A stretch of DNA of 64,000 nucleotides. It comes from Paraburkholderia phenoliruptrix (GTDB lineage Bacteria; Pseudomonadota; Gammaproteobacteria; Burkholderiales; Burkholderiaceae). Of the stretch, positions 19,009-28,937 are shown piece after piece. The notes under the pieces were generated by a model. It was not told where the DNA came from. It saw nothing but the letters and a program-made list of their open reading frames with translations, and searched no databases. Location of the stretch: assembly GCF_902859825.1 (NCBI RefSeq), contig NZ_CADIKB010000005.1, positions 186,001 through 250,000 on the forward strand. Reading direction: 5' to 3'. The translations under genes and the position numbers were made by a program. How positions within the stretch are numbered: the first letter of the stretch is position 1; each line of letters opens with the position of its first letter.

Positions 19009-19188
19009 TTAGACGCTCATGCCAATCAGGTCTCGCGGTCGGTCAACGAGGTTTGTACGGTCAGACAGCGCGTCCAGCAGCTGGAAATTTTCGTCGGGTG
19101 CAGACCAATCAGGAGCATGGCCGTGTACTTCGAAGTTTCCTTTTGCGTGCGCGTCGGGTCGACCGGCAGATAGCGGTTCATCGCCCAT
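19009..19188 (-). pseudogene. Possible coding debris, minus strand
   Basis: A 59-codon frame reads like the end of a protein (GNFEVHGHAPDWSAPDENF, then a tail ending GMSV and a stop). Another minus-strand frame over the same bases also looks protein-like, so which one was once real is uncertain. It lies under the read-through extension of the TpsA-TpsB chimera. No family was recognised. It is probably part of a broken gene left by rearrangement beside the tRNA. Confidence 0.3.
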
Positions 19189-19294
19189 ATCGCACGCTGA
19201 CGAAGATCGGTGTGTCCGTCGCGATTATGGAACCGCTGTCGCAGAAGGAAAGAGAGCTAAGCATTGCAGCGGACGCTCGTTCAGACGCAGGTAA

Positions 19295-19602
<308 letters not shown>

Positions 19603-19617
19603 TCCGTCGAAGAAAAA

Positions 19618-19646
19618 ATTATAGAGCAAACAGCGAGCGGATGCAA
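19618..19646 (-). promoter_or_regulatory. Sigma70 promoter of tRNA-fMet
   Basis: On the minus strand TTGCAT (19641-19646) and TATAAT (19618-19623) are separated by exactly 17 bases, placing the transcription start just upstream of the tRNA 5' end at 19602. The AT-rich run immediately downstream of the -10 box is typical of stable-RNA promoters. The rest of the gap up to 19919 shows no further gene. Confidence 0.8.
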
Positions 19647-19919
19647 TAGCCGTTTAAGAATGCATGCCACCGTGCACACTGCGGCTCTCGGATCGCGGCC
19701 CAACACGCGCTTTCACGAAAGGTCGCGCGATGTGTGGCCGGCGTCGCATCGCGCAAGGCGCGCAGAGGACGCTGCGCTAGAATCGGAATCTCCCGGCGCC
19801 GCCGTCATGCGCTGTCACGCCGTTCGCGCAGCCTGAAGACGAACCGCGGCGAGACGCGCGACGACTCCGCGTGCCCTGCACGACGGCGCGCCTGCACTTT
19901 CACTCGCCCTCGGAGTTCC

Positions 19920-20417
19920 ATGGACATCGCTCACGATCTGCAGGTCATTGCCGCTCAGGAACACGCGCTCGTGTTTCCTCAATTCGATGCTGACCGCGCC
20001 TGGCAAATCGGCGCCTATCTGCACGAGGTCGCGAAGGCGCGCGGCATCGCGGCGGCCATCGACGTGCGCACGTTCGGTCAACCGCTCTTTTTCAGCCTGC
20101 TCGACGGCGCGACGCCCGACAACGTGGACTGGGCGCGCCGCAAGGGCAACACGGTCGCGCATTTCCGGCGCAGCTCGTACGCGATCGGCCTGAAGATGCA
20201 GCAGGCGGGCAGCACGCTCGCCGACAAGCACGGTTTGCCCGCCACCGAATATGCGTCGCACGGCGGCGCGTTTCCGCTGACGGTCGCGGGCGCGGGCGTG
20301 ATCGGCTCGATCACCGTTTCCGGCCTGCCGCAGCGCGCCGATCACGAGTTCGTGGTGGAGGCGCTGTGCGCCCACCTCGGTCACGACTACCGCAAGCTCG
20401 CGCTTGCAAAGGCCTGA
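19920..20417 (+). CDS. UPF0303 / HbpS-like family protein
   Basis: This 165-residue protein belongs to the UPF0303 family, whose fold is shared with heme-responsive HbpS and GlcG. Recognisable segments are [25 protein letters not shown] with the family's RKxN motif, and [20 protein letters not shown] followed by DHEFVVEAL. The ATG at 19920 is preferred to the longer upstream frame because family members begin about here. Biochemical role uncertain; small-molecule or heme binding is possible. The SMR gene follows after four bases. Confidence 0.85.
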   Translation: MDIAHDLQVIAAQEHALVFPQFDADRAWQIGAYLHEVAKARGIAAAIDVRTFGQPLFFSLLDGATPDNVDWARRKGNTVAHFRRSSYAIGLKMQQAGSTLADKHGLPATEYASHGGAFPLTVAGAGVIGSITVSGLPQRADHEFVVEALCAHLGHDYRKLALAKA

Positions 20418-20421
20418 GCCC

Positions 20422-20760
20422 ATGCGGGTGCCGCCTTATGCATTGCTCGGCATCGCAATCGTGGCCGAAGTGATTGCAACCTCGGCGATGCGGGCGTCGG
20501 ACGGTTTCTCGCGGTTCGTGCCGTCGGCGGTGGTCGTGCTCGGCTACGCCGTCGCCTTCTACTGCCTGTCGCTCACGCTGCGCAGTATTCCGGTCGGCAT
20601 CGTCTACGCGGTGTGGTCGGGCGCCGGCATCGTGCTGATCACGCTCGTCGCGCTGCTGCTGTACGGCCAGGTGCCCGACGTGCCGGCCGTTATCGGCCTT
20701 GGGCTGATCATCGCGGGCGTCGCCGTCCTGAACATGTTTTCGAAGATGCAGGCGCATTGA
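20422..20760 (+). CDS. Small multidrug resistance (SMR) transporter
   Basis: This 112-residue inner-membrane protein has four hydrophobic spans. The essential membrane-embedded acid is Glu16 (AIVAEVIATSAMRAS), equivalent to Glu14 of EmrE, and the GIVYAVWSGAGIVLI segment of the third span is the SMR signature. Family members exchange protons for cationic drugs, guanidinium or polyamines as antiparallel dimers. It starts four bases after the UPF0303 gene, so the two are probably co-transcribed. The YAVWSGAG signature favours an EmrE/QacE-like over a SugE/Gdx-like type. Confidence 0.92.
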   Translation: MRVPPYALLGIAIVAEVIATSAMRASDGFSRFVPSAVVVLGYAVAFYCLSLTLRSIPVGIVYAVWSGAGIVLITLVALLLYGQVPDVPAVIGLGLIIAGVAVLNMFSKMQAH

Positions 20761-20866
20761 AGCGCGCCGCTGGCGGCTTTGCGGGGCGCCGGCACGCCCG
20801 CCGCGGCGCCTGCCGGCGGGAAGGGCGCGGAGCGGTGCGAGGCACGCCCAAAGCGCCGACCGGCGC

Positions 20867-21247
20867 CTACTTGCAGCGGATGATCATCGAGCGGTTCTTG
20901 ACGTTTGCCGACACGACGTTCGTCACGCTGCCGCCCGCGGTGCCGCCTTCGTCGTTGTCTTTCGACACGATGTCGTAGCCCGTCGCGCCGCACGCCTTGC
21001 CCGCCTGCACATAGCACGAGGCCCAGCTCGAATCGGCGCCGGCGCCGCTGCAATTCACCGCAAAGCCGGTCTGGCCGTTGGGCAGATTGATCAGCGAAGT
21101 CGTATTCGACGACGCGCATCCGGCTACTCCCGCGCCGATCGCGAGGGCAACCGGCAACCCGGCAAGAAGCGTCGTGCGGCGCAGCAGAGCTCGCGCGAGG
21201 CCATGTCGGCGGCGGCGCTCGCGCAGCAGTTGCGTCATGAAATGCAT
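20867..21247 (-). CDS. Small putative lipoprotein
   Basis: This 126-residue protein has a positively charged N-terminus, a hydrophobic segment and a lipobox GVAGC, so it is probably exported and lipid-anchored. The mature part contains four further Cys and ends in VKNRSMIIRCK, suggesting a small disulfide-stabilised domain. An AAAGGA site precedes the first ATG. No family was recognised beyond similar short lipoproteins of Burkholderiaceae. Confidence 0.65.
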   Translation of the reverse strand: MHFMTQLLRERRRRHGLARALLRRTTLLAGLPVALAIGAGVAGCASSNTTSLINLPNGQTGFAVNCSGAGADSSWASCYVQAGKACGATGYDIVSKDNDEGGTAGGSVTNVVSANVKNRSMIIRCK

Positions 21248-21292
21248 CGTGATGGGTTCCTTTGATGAGGTGAGCTTGCGCCGGCGCGCCGC

Positions 21293-21484
21293 TCAGGGTG
21301 TTTCGATTGTGATGCCTGCCGCGCTGACGAGCCGGCGGCTTTCCCTGCCGCTTTCGGTGGCCGCGTCTTCCCAGATGCTGATGGCTCGAGCGATGTCGAT
21401 GCCGTGACTTTCGGCATATTCAAACCATCGGTTCGCCGCATCCGGCTCGGGCAGTTCGTGGTCGTGCAGAAAATATTTTCCCAT
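21293..21484 (-). CDS. Small conserved hypothetical protein
   Basis: A 63-residue acidic cytosolic protein starting MGKYFLHDHELPEP. It contains NRWFEYAESHGIDIARAISIWEDAA, probably helical. No export signal and no known domain. The frame is open further upstream, but the residues there are atypical, so the ATG at 21482-21484 is chosen. It lies directly behind the lipoprotein gene's start on the same strand. Confidence 0.55.
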   Translation of the reverse strand: MGKYFLHDHELPEPDAANRWFEYAESHGIDIARAISIWEDAATESGRESRRLVSAAGITIETP

Positions 21485-21612
21485 ATTGCGTTCGCTGAAC
21501 TCCAAAGGCGCTCCTGCGGGAGGCAGGAGCAAGACATGACAACCGCAGCCCGCGCAGAACTATTTTGCTTGCCGCGCGCCTTACCTCCATTATCGCAACG
21601 AGGAGAACGACT

Positions 21613-21879
21613 ATGGCTGAGCGGGTCAGCGGCCCTTATCGCGGCTATTACATCAGCGCCGCCGCGCGCCTCGTGCCGGCAGCGGACGCAGAAGGCGGAG
21701 CCGGCAACTACGTCGGTTCGGTGAGCCTCGCCGAGCTCGGTCCCGACGACGCGCACCGCATGGAAACCTTGCTGGATCTCGGCGGCAAAGACCGCTTTGA
21801 CAGCGAAGAGGAGGCGCTTGCCTTCGTCGAACAGGCGGCGCGCGATTACGTCGACGGGCTGCTCGGAGGCCGCTCATGA
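21613..21879 (+). CDS. Conserved hypothetical protein, 88 residues
   Basis: The ATG at 21613 follows AGGAG after seven bases, a convincing start. The protein opens MAERVSGPYRGYYISAAA and ends with an acidic helix (SEEEALAFVEQAARDYVDGL). It looks like a small soluble single-domain protein without signal or metal motif. Its stop overlaps an ATG of the next frame, hinting at joint translation with the DUF1488 gene region. Function unknown. Confidence 0.65.
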   Translation: MAERVSGPYRGYYISAAARLVPAADAEGGAGNYVGSVSLAELGPDDAHRMETLLDLGGKDRFDSEEEALAFVEQAARDYVDGLLGGRS

Positions 21880-22112
21880 CGGCGCGCTCTGCCCGAGCGC
21901 GCGCCGTGGCGCGACATGATGTGCGAGACGAAGCCCACACGGAAGCGCGAAGCCAGCCTCACGGGAAAGCGCGGGCGCAAGCCGCCGGCCAGGGGCGCGC
22001 CGCGGCGGGGTGGACCGTAGTCCGGCCCCGCGAGTACCATATCCGGGTCGTCCGGGGCAGGCCGGTTTTCGCGGGCCCCGGTTCTGTGCCGGATACTTCT
22101 GATGAGGCGACC

Positions 22113-22397
22113 ATGGAAATCAGGTTTCCCGCGGGCGCGCCAGCCTACCGCGATTCCAATCTGACCGTTGTCTTTTCCGCGCTGGTGGACGGCGAGCCCG
22201 TGCCCTGCGCGATCTCCGTCGAGGCGCTCGAAGACCACTTCGGCGCGCATACTGAAAACGAGGAAGGCTGGATGCGCGCTTTCGACGCCGGCCGTCCGCG
22301 CATCGAAGCTGTCGCTCGCGAGCACTTGCAGATCAGCAACGGCACGCCGGTGCTGCTCAAAAGCGGCCATTTCCCGCCGGGAAACGTTGCAAGGTAA
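22113..22397 (+). CDS. DUF1488 family protein
   Basis: This 94-residue protein resembles DUF1488: MEIRFPAGAPAYRDSNLTVVF, then VPCAISVEALEDHFG and a C-terminal half with FDAGRPRIEAVAREHL. The frame is open from an ATG at 21876, but the 79 extra residues are Arg/Ala-rich with no conservation pattern, so the ATG at 22113 is used. Members are short cytosolic proteins of unknown role, common in Burkholderia. Confidence 0.75.
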   Translation: MEIRFPAGAPAYRDSNLTVVFSALVDGEPVPCAISVEALEDHFGAHTENEEGWMRAFDAGRPRIEAVAREHLQISNGTPVLLKSGHFPPGNVAR

Positions 22398-22627
22398 GAC
22401 ACCGGGTGCCGCCTGCCGCGCCTGCCGCGCCACGTAACGCGTGCAGCAGCCAGCAGGGCGGCGCTGACGCGGCAGCAGCATGCCGCATCGCCGTCCGGCG
22501 CGCGAGCGTGACAACCCGTCGCGCGGCGTCCCGAGGGCGGCATCCCCGAGACCGCAAACACGCCCAGGCCGCAGGCACGTGATAACGTTGGGTTTCCCGT
22601 GACTCTCGCCGCCGCGCGTCGTCTTCC

Positions 22628-23758
22628 ATGTCTTATTCCGCCTCGCCTGCCTCCAGCGACGAAGTCGCGACTTACGTAGCCAACCACATCGGTTTCATCG
22701 AGCTTGAAAGGCCGCAGGCGCTCAACGCGCTGTCAGCCGGCATGATTCGCGCCATGCATGCCGCGCTCGACGACTGGTCCGACAATCCGGACGTGCTCGC
22801 GGTCGTGGTACGCAGCCAGCATCCGCGGGCGTTCTGCGCGGGCGGCGACATCCGCTTCCTGTACGAATCGGCGCGGCGCGGCGACGAGGGCGCGCGCGAC
22901 GCGTTTTTCATCGAGGAATACCGGCTCAATCACGCCATCTTCACTTATCCGAAGCCCTACATCGCGTTGATGAACGGCGTCGTGATGGGCGGCGGCATGG
23001 GCATTTCGCAAGGCGCGCATCGTACGGGCGGGCTGCGGGTCGTCACGCAGTCCACGAAAATGGCCATGCCCGAAACGCGCATCGGCCTCTTTCCGGATGT
23101 CGGCGCGAGCTGGTTCCTCGCCCGCACGCCGGGCGCGATCGGCCGGTATCTCGGGGTGACGGGCGAGACGATCGGCGCGGCCGACGCGCTGTACGCCGGT
23201 CTCGCCGACGCCTATATGGAAGACGCCGCCTTGCCCGCGCTCGTCGATACCTTGCGGAGCGAACTGTTCGTGCGCGGCGCGGACGTGGTGGCGTGCGTCG
23301 AGCGCGAATGCCGCGCGTATCAGGTTGCGCCGCCGCCGCAGGAGTCGCCGCTCGCTCGCGCGCGAGTGCTCATCGACCGGCATTTCGCGCTGCCGGACGT
23401 GCCGCGCATTCTCGCTTCGCTCAGCGAGAAGTGCGACCGCGATAGCGCCGATTGGGCGGAACAGGTCATCGCCGTCTTGCGCGAGCGCTCGCCGCTTTCG
23501 ATGGCGGTATCGCTCGAGGTCGTCACGCGCGCGGAAGGCTCGATGGCCGACGTCCTGCGCGGCGACCTCGATCTCACGCGCTCGAGTTTTCTCAATGGCG
23601 ATGCGGTAGAGGGCATTCGCGCGCGCATCGTCGACAAGGACAATGCGCCGCGCTGGCGCTTTGCGCGCATTGAAGACGTGAGCGCCGCGGACGTGGCGAA
23701 AATGTTCGAAAGTCCCTGGCCGGCGGGCGAACATCCACTGCGCGATCTGCGCAGCTAG
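22628..23758 (+). CDS. 3-hydroxyisobutyryl-CoA hydrolase / enoyl-CoA hydratase family
   Basis: A 376-residue crotonase-fold protein, long for the superfamily and matching the HIBCH branch that hydrolyses 3-hydroxyisobutyryl-CoA in valine breakdown. Key parts are the oxyanion segments HPRAFCAGGDIRFLYE and LMNGVVMGGGMGIS, the catalytic acid region MPETRIGLFPDVGASWFLAR, and the C-terminal FLNGDAVEGIRARIVDKDNAPRW, typical of HIBCH. No other valine genes are adjacent, so function rests on sequence. Confidence 0.88.
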   Translation: MSYSASPASSDEVATYVANHIGFIELERPQALNALSAGMIRAMHAALDDWSDNPDVLAVVVRSQHPRAFCAGGDIRFLYESARRGDEGARDAFFIEEYRLNHAIFTYPKPYIALMNGVVMGGGMGISQGAHRTGGLRVVTQSTKMAMPETRIGLFPDVGASWFLARTPGAIGRYLGVTGETIGAADALYAGLADAYMEDAALPALVDTLRSELFVRGADVVACVERECRAYQVAPPPQESPLARARVLIDRHFALPDVPRILASLSEKCDRDSADWAEQVIAVLRERSPLSMAVSLEVVTRAEGSMADVLRGDLDLTRSSFLNGDAVEGIRARIVDKDNAPRWRFARIEDVSAADVAKMFESPWPAGEHPLRDLRS

Positions 23759-23857
23759 ACGGTCGGCTCAGTGCCCAGTGCTCGGCGTGTGGCCAACCTG
23801 CGCTGGCCTGAGCTGGCCTCGGCTGGTCCGAACGAACGACAAGCGCTGGCGAGGCGC

Positions 23858-24283
23858 TCAGTCTGTTTCTTCGCTTGCCATGAAGGCGCGCATGAAGACG
23901 AGCGCGCCCCAACCCCACATCGCGTTTGCCGCAAAACCCATGGCGAGGCGCGGCAGCATGTTGCCGCTCGGCCAGATGCCGCGAATCGGATCGACCACGA
24001 ACACGCTGGCCGCCGTCAAGACGATGCCGCCGAACACGAAAGCCGGCAGCCACGGCGCACGGCGCTCGGGCGCGACGCGCAAAAGCCACGCCATCAGCAC
24101 GGCCCAGAACGCGCTCCAGATCGCGTTGGCAATGAACTCGGGCAAGCCGAGCGGCACAAACGGGGCAGTGGAGAAACCGCTTTGATCGACGACGCCCGCG
24201 GCATGCAGCAGCGCGAGCGTGGATTCATGAAAGAACAGCGATGCCAGAAAACCGGCGACGAACGGCAGGATGAGTTTTTGCAT
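23858..24283 (-). CDS. Small integral membrane protein
   Basis: This 141-residue protein has four hydrophobic stretches: LPFVAGFLASLFFH, AIWSAFWAVLMAWLL, FVFGGIVLTAASVFVVD and ALVFMRAFMA. It contains conserved-looking FHESTLALLHAAG and MGFAANAMWGWG segments seen in unnamed Burkholderia inner-membrane proteins. A second ATG nine bases upstream is also possible. Function unknown; it stands alone between convergent and divergent neighbours. Confidence 0.7.
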   Translation of the reverse strand: MQKLILPFVAGFLASLFFHESTLALLHAAGVVDQSGFSTAPFVPLGLPEFIANAIWSAFWAVLMAWLLRVAPERRAPWLPAFVFGGIVLTAASVFVVDPIRGIWPSGNMLPRLAMGFAANAMWGWGALVFMRAFMASEETD

Positions 24284-24705
24284 GCATTGCACCGCCAGGG
24301 TACAGGCGCGTGACGCGCGTTGCCTGTACCGGATGATTGGAAACGTGCGCCATTATATCCAGCGCTAGCGGCTTTTCCGTGGGCCTGTCGCGTCGCGTTC
24401 GTATGCTTTAGCGTCGCGCTAATCACAGAAGTGGAAAACCTAAGCTCAAAAAAATCGTTCAAAAGCCGCGCCGCCGTCCATAGACTGTTTCTGCATGCAA
24501 ACGTTGCCTCGCGCCGTTGCCATTAGCGTCGATACCGCACCTTTCCGTCCTTTCGCGATGCGCCGCCGGTTTATCTCTGATCACCGGCCGGATGCGCGCG
24601 GCCGGCGTGCGCGTAAGCGCGTGCGTGTGCCTGCCTGTTGATCCGTTTCATCTGCGGCATGCACCGTCCGACCCAATCCAGTTCTGAATACGCGGGGAGC
24701 AGCAA
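24284..24705. other. Intergenic region upstream of ssuD
   Basis: This gap separates the membrane-protein gene from ssuD. It should hold both promoters. Bases 24430-24480 are AT-richer and contain an A-tract, a plausible place for a CysB/Cbl-type activator site expected ahead of sulfonate genes, but no defined operator could be read. No ssuE or ssuA gene is present here. Confidence 0.4.
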
Positions 24706-25866
24706 ATGAATGTCTTCTGGTTCATTCCGACTCACGGCGACAGCCGCTATCTCGGCACGTCGCAAGGCGCGCGTGCAGCCGACTACGACTATTTCCAGCA
24801 GATCGCCGTCGCCGCCGACACGCTCGGCTACGAGGGCGTGCTGCTGCCGACGGGACGCTCGTGCGAAGACGCCTGGGTCGTCGCCTCGAGCCTGATTGCC
24901 GCGACGAAGCGCCTGAAGTTCCTCGTGGCGATCCGGCCGGGGATTTCGTCGCCGGGTCTTGCCGCGCGCATGGCCGCCACCTTCGACCGTCTGTCGAACG
25001 GGCGCCTGTTGATCAACGTCGTGACAGGCGGCGACGCGGCCGAGCTGGAAGGCGACGGCGTGTTCGTCGACCACGACACGCGCTATCAGATCACGGACGA
25101 ATTCCTGCACATCTGGCGCAAGCTGCTCACGGCCGCGCACACCAACGACGCCATCGACTTCGACGGCAAGCATCTCAGGTCAAAGGGCGGCAAGGCGCTC
25201 TATCCGCCGGTGCAGAAGCCGCACCCGCCGCTGTGGTTCGGCGGTTCGTCGCCGGCCGCGCACGACATGGCGGGCGAGCATATCGACACTTACCTGACAT
25301 GGGGCGAGCCGCCCGCGGCCGTCGCGAAGAAGATCGCCGACATTCGCGCCCGCGCGGCCGCGCATGGCCGCACGATCCGCTTCGGCATCCGCCTGCATGT
25401 GATCGTGCGCGAGACGGAAGAAGAAGCATGGGCCGCCGCGGACAAGCTGATCAGCAAGCTCGACGACGACACCATCGCGCGTGCGCAGGCATCCTTTTCG
25501 AAGATGGACTCCGAAGGCCAGCGCCGCATGGCCGCGCTGCACGGCGGCAAACGCGGCGGGCGCGCGGAGCTCGAGGTCTATCCGAATCTGTGGGCCGGCG
25601 TGGGTCTCGTGCGCGGCGGCGCGGGCACCGCGCTCGTCGGCAATCCTGAACAGGTGGCGGCGCTCATGAAGGAGTATGCGGAGCTCGGCATCGAGACCTT
25701 CATTCTGTCCGGCTATCCGCATCTCGAAGAGTCGTATCGCTTTGCCGAACTGGTGTTTCCGCTGCTGCCGAACCGCCGCAACAAAACCTCGAACGGACCG
25801 CTGTCGGGACCGTTCGGCGAGATCGTCGGCAACAACTATCTGCCGAAGGCGGCGAGCGCGAGCTGA
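24706..25866 (+). CDS. ssuD: FMNH2-dependent alkanesulfonate monooxygenase
   Basis: This 386-residue bacterial-luciferase-family enzyme cleaves alkanesulfonates to aldehyde and sulfite using reduced FMN, supplying sulfur when sulfate is scarce. It opens [18 protein letters not shown], has the active-site Cys/Arg region [14 protein letters not shown], the phosphate-binding [13 protein letters not shown], and the mobile-loop/active-site segment [20 protein letters not shown]. Length and motifs match SsuD. It leads an operon with ssuC, ssuB and ssuF; the usual reductase gene ssuE is not adjacent. Confidence 0.97.
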   Translation: MNVFWFIPTHGDSRYLGTSQGARAADYDYFQQIAVAADTLGYEGVLLPTGRSCEDAWVVASSLIAATKRLKFLVAIRPGISSPGLAARMAATFDRLSNGRLLINVVTGGDAAELEGDGVFVDHDTRYQITDEFLHIWRKLLTAAHTNDAIDFDGKHLRSKGGKALYPPVQKPHPPLWFGGSSPAAHDMAGEHIDTYLTWGEPPAAVAKKIADIRARAAAHGRTIRFGIRLHVIVRETEEEAWAAADKLISKLDDDTIARAQASFSKMDSEGQRRMAALHGGKRGGRAELEVYPNLWAGVGLVRGGAGTALVGNPEQVAALMKEYAELGIETFILSGYPHLEESYRFAELVFPLLPNRRNKTSNGPLSGPFGEIVGNNYLPKAASAS

Positions 25867-25917
25867 GCGCCCGGCGCTTGCATCCGCCACCTTCGACAGG
25901 CAATGAGGACAGTCATC

Positions 25918-26784
25918 ATGGCTCAATCCACTGTAAGTGCGCAACGCGATGAACGAGCGCCTGGCGGCGCGGCGGTCGGCTCCGCGCTGGTCTCCGCTTT
26001 CGCGTCGTTGCGGCAAATCGGCGCGTCGCTCGCGCCGTGGGTCGTACCGCTTCTGATTCTGCTTGCATGGGAAGCCGCCGCGCGCAGCGGCGTGCTGTCC
26101 ACGCGCGTTCTGCCCGAACCGCTTGCGGTCGTGAAGGCGGCGTGGTCGCTCATCCGGTCCGGCGAAATGTGGGCCGACGTGAAGGTCAGCACGTGGCGCG
26201 CTGTCTCCGGTTTTGCGATAGGCGGCGGCATTGGCCTCACGCTCGGACTCGCGACGGGCCTCTTCAAGCCCGTGGAGATCGCGCTCGACTCAACCGTGCA
26301 GATGATCCGCAACATTCCGGCGCTCGCGATGATCCCGCTCGTGATCCTGTGGTTCGGCATCGAGGAGCAGGCGAAGGTGTTCCTCGTCGCGCTCGGCGTG
26401 TTTTTTCCGGTCTACGTGAACACGTTTCACGGTATCCGGTCGGTGGACGCCAATCTGATCGAAATGGCGCGCAGCTACGGGGTGAAAGGCCTTGCGCTGT
26501 ACCGTCATGTGATTTTGCCGGGCGCGTTGCCGTCCATCCTCGTCGGCGTGCGCTTCGCGTTCGGGCTGATGTGGGTGACCTTGATCGTGGCGGAGACGAT
26601 TTCGGCGCAATCGGGCATCGGCTATATGACGATGAACGCGCGCGAATTCCTGCAGACCGATGTCGTGGTGGTCGGCATTCTGCTGTACGCCGCGCTCGGC
26701 AAGATTGCCGATGTGCTGGCGAAAAGCCTCGAGCGCCTCTCTTTGCGCTGGCACCCGGCCTATCAACGAGGAGGTAAGGCATGA
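25918..26784 (+). CDS. ssuC: Sulfonate ABC transporter permease
   Basis: A 288-residue inner-membrane permease of the NitT/TauT family with six predicted spans. The ATPase-docking loop reads [29 protein letters not shown] site sits before the ATG at 25918; an in-frame ATG at 25903 is less well placed. Its last codons overlap the ATG of ssuB, so the two subunits are translated together. It forms the channel for aliphatic sulfonates with SsuB; no SsuA binding-protein gene is present in the window. Confidence 0.94.
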   Translation: MAQSTVSAQRDERAPGGAAVGSALVSAFASLRQIGASLAPWVVPLLILLAWEAAARSGVLSTRVLPEPLAVVKAAWSLIRSGEMWADVKVSTWRAVSGFAIGGGIGLTLGLATGLFKPVEIALDSTVQMIRNIPALAMIPLVILWFGIEEQAKVFLVALGVFFPVYVNTFHGIRSVDANLIEMARSYGVKGLALYRHVILPGALPSILVGVRFAFGLMWVTLIVAETISAQSGIGYMTMNAREFLQTDVVVVGILLYAALGKIADVLAKSLERLSLRWHPAYQRGGKA

Positions 26785-27848
26785 GCGCAAGCACGTTCTC
26801 GGCGTCGTTCGGCGGCATCGCGGGCAGCGATCTGGAAGCCGAACTGGCGCAGGCGCGCGTCGCGGATCATGACGCGGAGGTGGCCGCGGATTTCGACGGC
26901 CGCGAGGCGGGACAGCGCCATGCGCATGGGCAACGGCGGGTTGTGACGCCTGCGGGCGCCGCGGCGCGCAGCGGCGCGAGCGACGGCAGCGGCGCCGGGC
27001 GTAGCCACCGCAGCGACCGCAGCGACGACGCCAGGCGCACGGCCGATTGCTCCGTCGAACTGCGCGGCGTCGGCAAGCAATACGGCGAGCGCAAGGTGCT
27101 GGCCGACTTCGATCTGTCGATCGAGCGCGGCAGTTTCGTCGCGATTGTCGGGCGCAGCGGCTGCGGTAAATCGACGTTGCTGCGGCTCGTCGCCGGTCTG
27201 GAGAAGACCACGGCGGGCGTGCTCGAGAAGCGCGGCGCAGACGGCCGGCCGCTCGACACGCGCATCATGTTCCAGGACGCGCGCCTTCTGCCATGGAAGA
27301 CCGTGCTGCAGAACGTGATGCTCGGGCTGCCCCGCAGCGCGCGCGACGACGCACGCGCGGTGCTCGCCGAAGTCGGTTTGCTGGAGCGCGCCGGCGACTG
27401 GCCCGCGCAGTTGTCGGGCGGTCAGCGTCAGCGCGTGGCGTTGGCGCGTGCGCTCGTGCACCGGCCGCAATTGCTGTTGCTCGACGAGCCGCTCGGCGCG
27501 CTCGACGCATTGACGCGTATTGAAATGCATACGCTGATCGAGCGGCTGTGGCGCGAGCACCAATTCACCGCATTGCTCGTGACGCATGACGTGCACGAGG
27601 CCGTTGCCCTGGGCGATCGCATCCTGTTGATCGAAGAAGGGCGCATTGCGCTCGATCAGCCGGTGCCGCTCGAGCGTCCGCGAGCGCGGGCGTCGGCGGG
27701 CTTCGCCGCGCTCGAAGAGCATGTGCTGCAGCGAGTGTTGAAAAACGCGCCGAACGACGACGCGTTGTCCGCACACTCCGATCGCGCGAGCGACGCGCGC
27801 CATGCCGGCCGTTTCACGCGGCCGACCGACGTCCGCTGGGCTGTCTGA
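26781..27848 (+). CDS. ssuB: Sulfonate ABC transporter ATP-binding protein with long N-terminal extension
   Basis: A 355-residue ATPase. Walker A is GRSGCGKST (124-132), the signature is LSGGQRQR, Walker B is [12 protein letters not shown], and the switch His is in [10 protein letters not shown]. The first 90 residues form a low-complexity, charged Ala/Gly/Arg/Ser-rich stretch before the nucleotide domain at [13 protein letters not shown], absent from shorter SsuB proteins. The start overlaps the ssuC stop as ATGA. It powers uptake of alkanesulfonates through SsuC. The extension is probably disordered. Confidence 0.94.
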   Translation: MSASTFSASFGGIAGSDLEAELAQARVADHDAEVAADFDGREAGQRHAHGQRRVVTPAGAAARSGASDGSGAGRSHRSDRSDDARRTADCSVELRGVGKQYGERKVLADFDLSIERGSFVAIVGRSGCGKSTLLRLVAGLEKTTAGVLEKRGADGRPLDTRIMFQDARLLPWKTVLQNVMLGLPRSARDDARAVLAEVGLLERAGDWPAQLSGGQRQRVALARALVHRPQLLLLDEPLGALDALTRIEMHTLIERLWREHQFTALLVTHDVHEAVALGDRILLIEEGRIALDQPVPLERPRARASAGFAALEEHVLQRVLKNAPNDDALSAHSDRASDARHAGRFTRPTDVRWAV

Positions 27849-27908
27849 CTCTCCCTGTCTGACTCCCTTTCACTTACTGAATCTGAACGCTTTCTGGAGC
27901 CATTCGCA

Positions 27909-28124
27909 ATGAGCATTTCCGCCATCAACGTACGCAACCAGTTCAAGGGCAAGGTCAAGGAAATCATCCGCGGCCCGGTTGTGTCCGAAGTCGATGTCGA
28001 TACGCCGTTCGGCGTCGTGACCTCGGTGATTACCACGCGTTCCATCGACGAACTCGATCTGCAGGTCGGCTCGGAAGTCGTCGCGCTCGTCAAATCGACG
28101 GAGGTCTCGATCGCGCGTCTGTAA
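27909..28124 (+). CDS. ssuF: TOBE-domain molybdopterin-binding-like protein, SsuF
   Basis: A 71-residue single TOBE/Mop domain: SISAINVRNQFKGKVKEI, GPVVSEVDVDTPFGVVTSVIT, and LDLQVGSEVVALVKSTEVSIAR. Mop proteins bind molybdate or related oxyanions as oligomers. A protein of this type, SsuF, is encoded at the end of ssuEADCBF in Pseudomonas putida and is needed for growth on sulfonates, so the position after ssuB supports the name. It starts 60 bases after ssuB. Confidence 0.9.
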   Translation: MSISAINVRNQFKGKVKEIIRGPVVSEVDVDTPFGVVTSVITTRSIDELDLQVGSEVVALVKSTEVSIARL

Positions 28125-28132
28125 GGGCCGCG

Positions 28133-28429
28133 TTATTTCGCGTTCGCGCCGCTCGCGGGCGGCTCGTGCATCATTTTGTCGTTGGTCGGTTTGCGCGGAC
28201 GCTTGATCGGCATGTTGTCCGGGTTGCTCGATCCGGTCGCGCCGGAGGCCGACTCCGGCGGCTTCACCATCGACGCGGCGGGCTCGCCAGGTTGCGCGGC
28301 CTGCTTCGGTGAGGCGGCGGCGTTGGCAGCGCTTGCCGCGTTCGTCTTCGCCCACGCCGCCGTCCCGTTCGCGCCGAGCGCGAGCAACGCGGCGGCTGCG
28401 GCGAGCGCGCTCAGGGTGCTTCGCTTCAT
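28133..28429 (-). CDS. Small exported protein
   Basis: A 98-residue protein with a Sec signal peptide (MKRSTLSALAAAAALLALG, cleavage near AWA-KT). The mature part is Ala/Ser/Pro-rich and looks disordered, with NMPIKRPRKPTNDKMMHEPP near the end. It converges with ssuF, only eight bases between stops. No domain was recognised; similar short periplasmic proteins are common in Burkholderia. Confidence 0.6.
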   Translation of the reverse strand: MKRSTLSALAAAAALLALGANGTAAWAKTNAASAANAAASPKQAAQPGEPAASMVKPPESASGATGSSNPDNMPIKRPRKPTNDKMMHEPPASGANAK

Positions 28430-28605
28430 CTCGTTCTCCTTGTTGCGTTCCTCGCATCCGCCGGCTGGCGTGAGGTTTTCCGGTAGACCCGGGTTCCTCG
28501 TGAAAATTCACGCCAGAGCCATTCCTTCATGACGATTCGCCGACGCGACTTCACTTGTCCTTGAAACTTGCTAGGATAAATTCAGTCACGTCGACGGAGA
28601 CCGCC

Positions 28606-28803
28606 ATGTCCAAGTCACTGAGTCCCGAAGCGATCGAAGCGTTGCGGCGCCTGAACGAAGTGGGCGTCGGCCAGCCGGCGCCGAAGTTCCCGCAGTCCGT
28701 GACCGCGCAGCTTCTCGCGTGCGGTCTTGTGGCCGAAGCGAGCGGCGACGAGGTCGAAATCACCTGCAACGGCAGACAGTATCTCTCCGGCGATTGCGAC
28801 TGA
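28606..28803 (+). CDS. Small conserved hypothetical protein
   Basis: A 65-residue soluble protein beginning MSKSLSPEAIEALRRLNEVG. It contains FPQSVTAQLLACGLVAEASG and ends with TCNGRQYLSGDCD, resembling a small winged-helix-like unit with a beta tail. The ATG at 28606 is preferred over the earlier in-frame start because the extra residues do not look coding. Function unknown. Confidence 0.55.
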   Translation: MSKSLSPEAIEALRRLNEVGVGQPAPKFPQSVTAQLLACGLVAEASGDEVEITCNGRQYLSGDCD

Positions 28804-28937
28804 GCGCGCCGACAGGCGCTTCACGGGATCGACCGCACGAGCCGCAGCGGTTTGCAGGGCGCTGGCTGCAGCCGGCGCGGAGCTGTTCGCATCCAATGCG
28901 CCGCGATGACCAACCCAGCCGAAGCAGGGAAGGGAAG

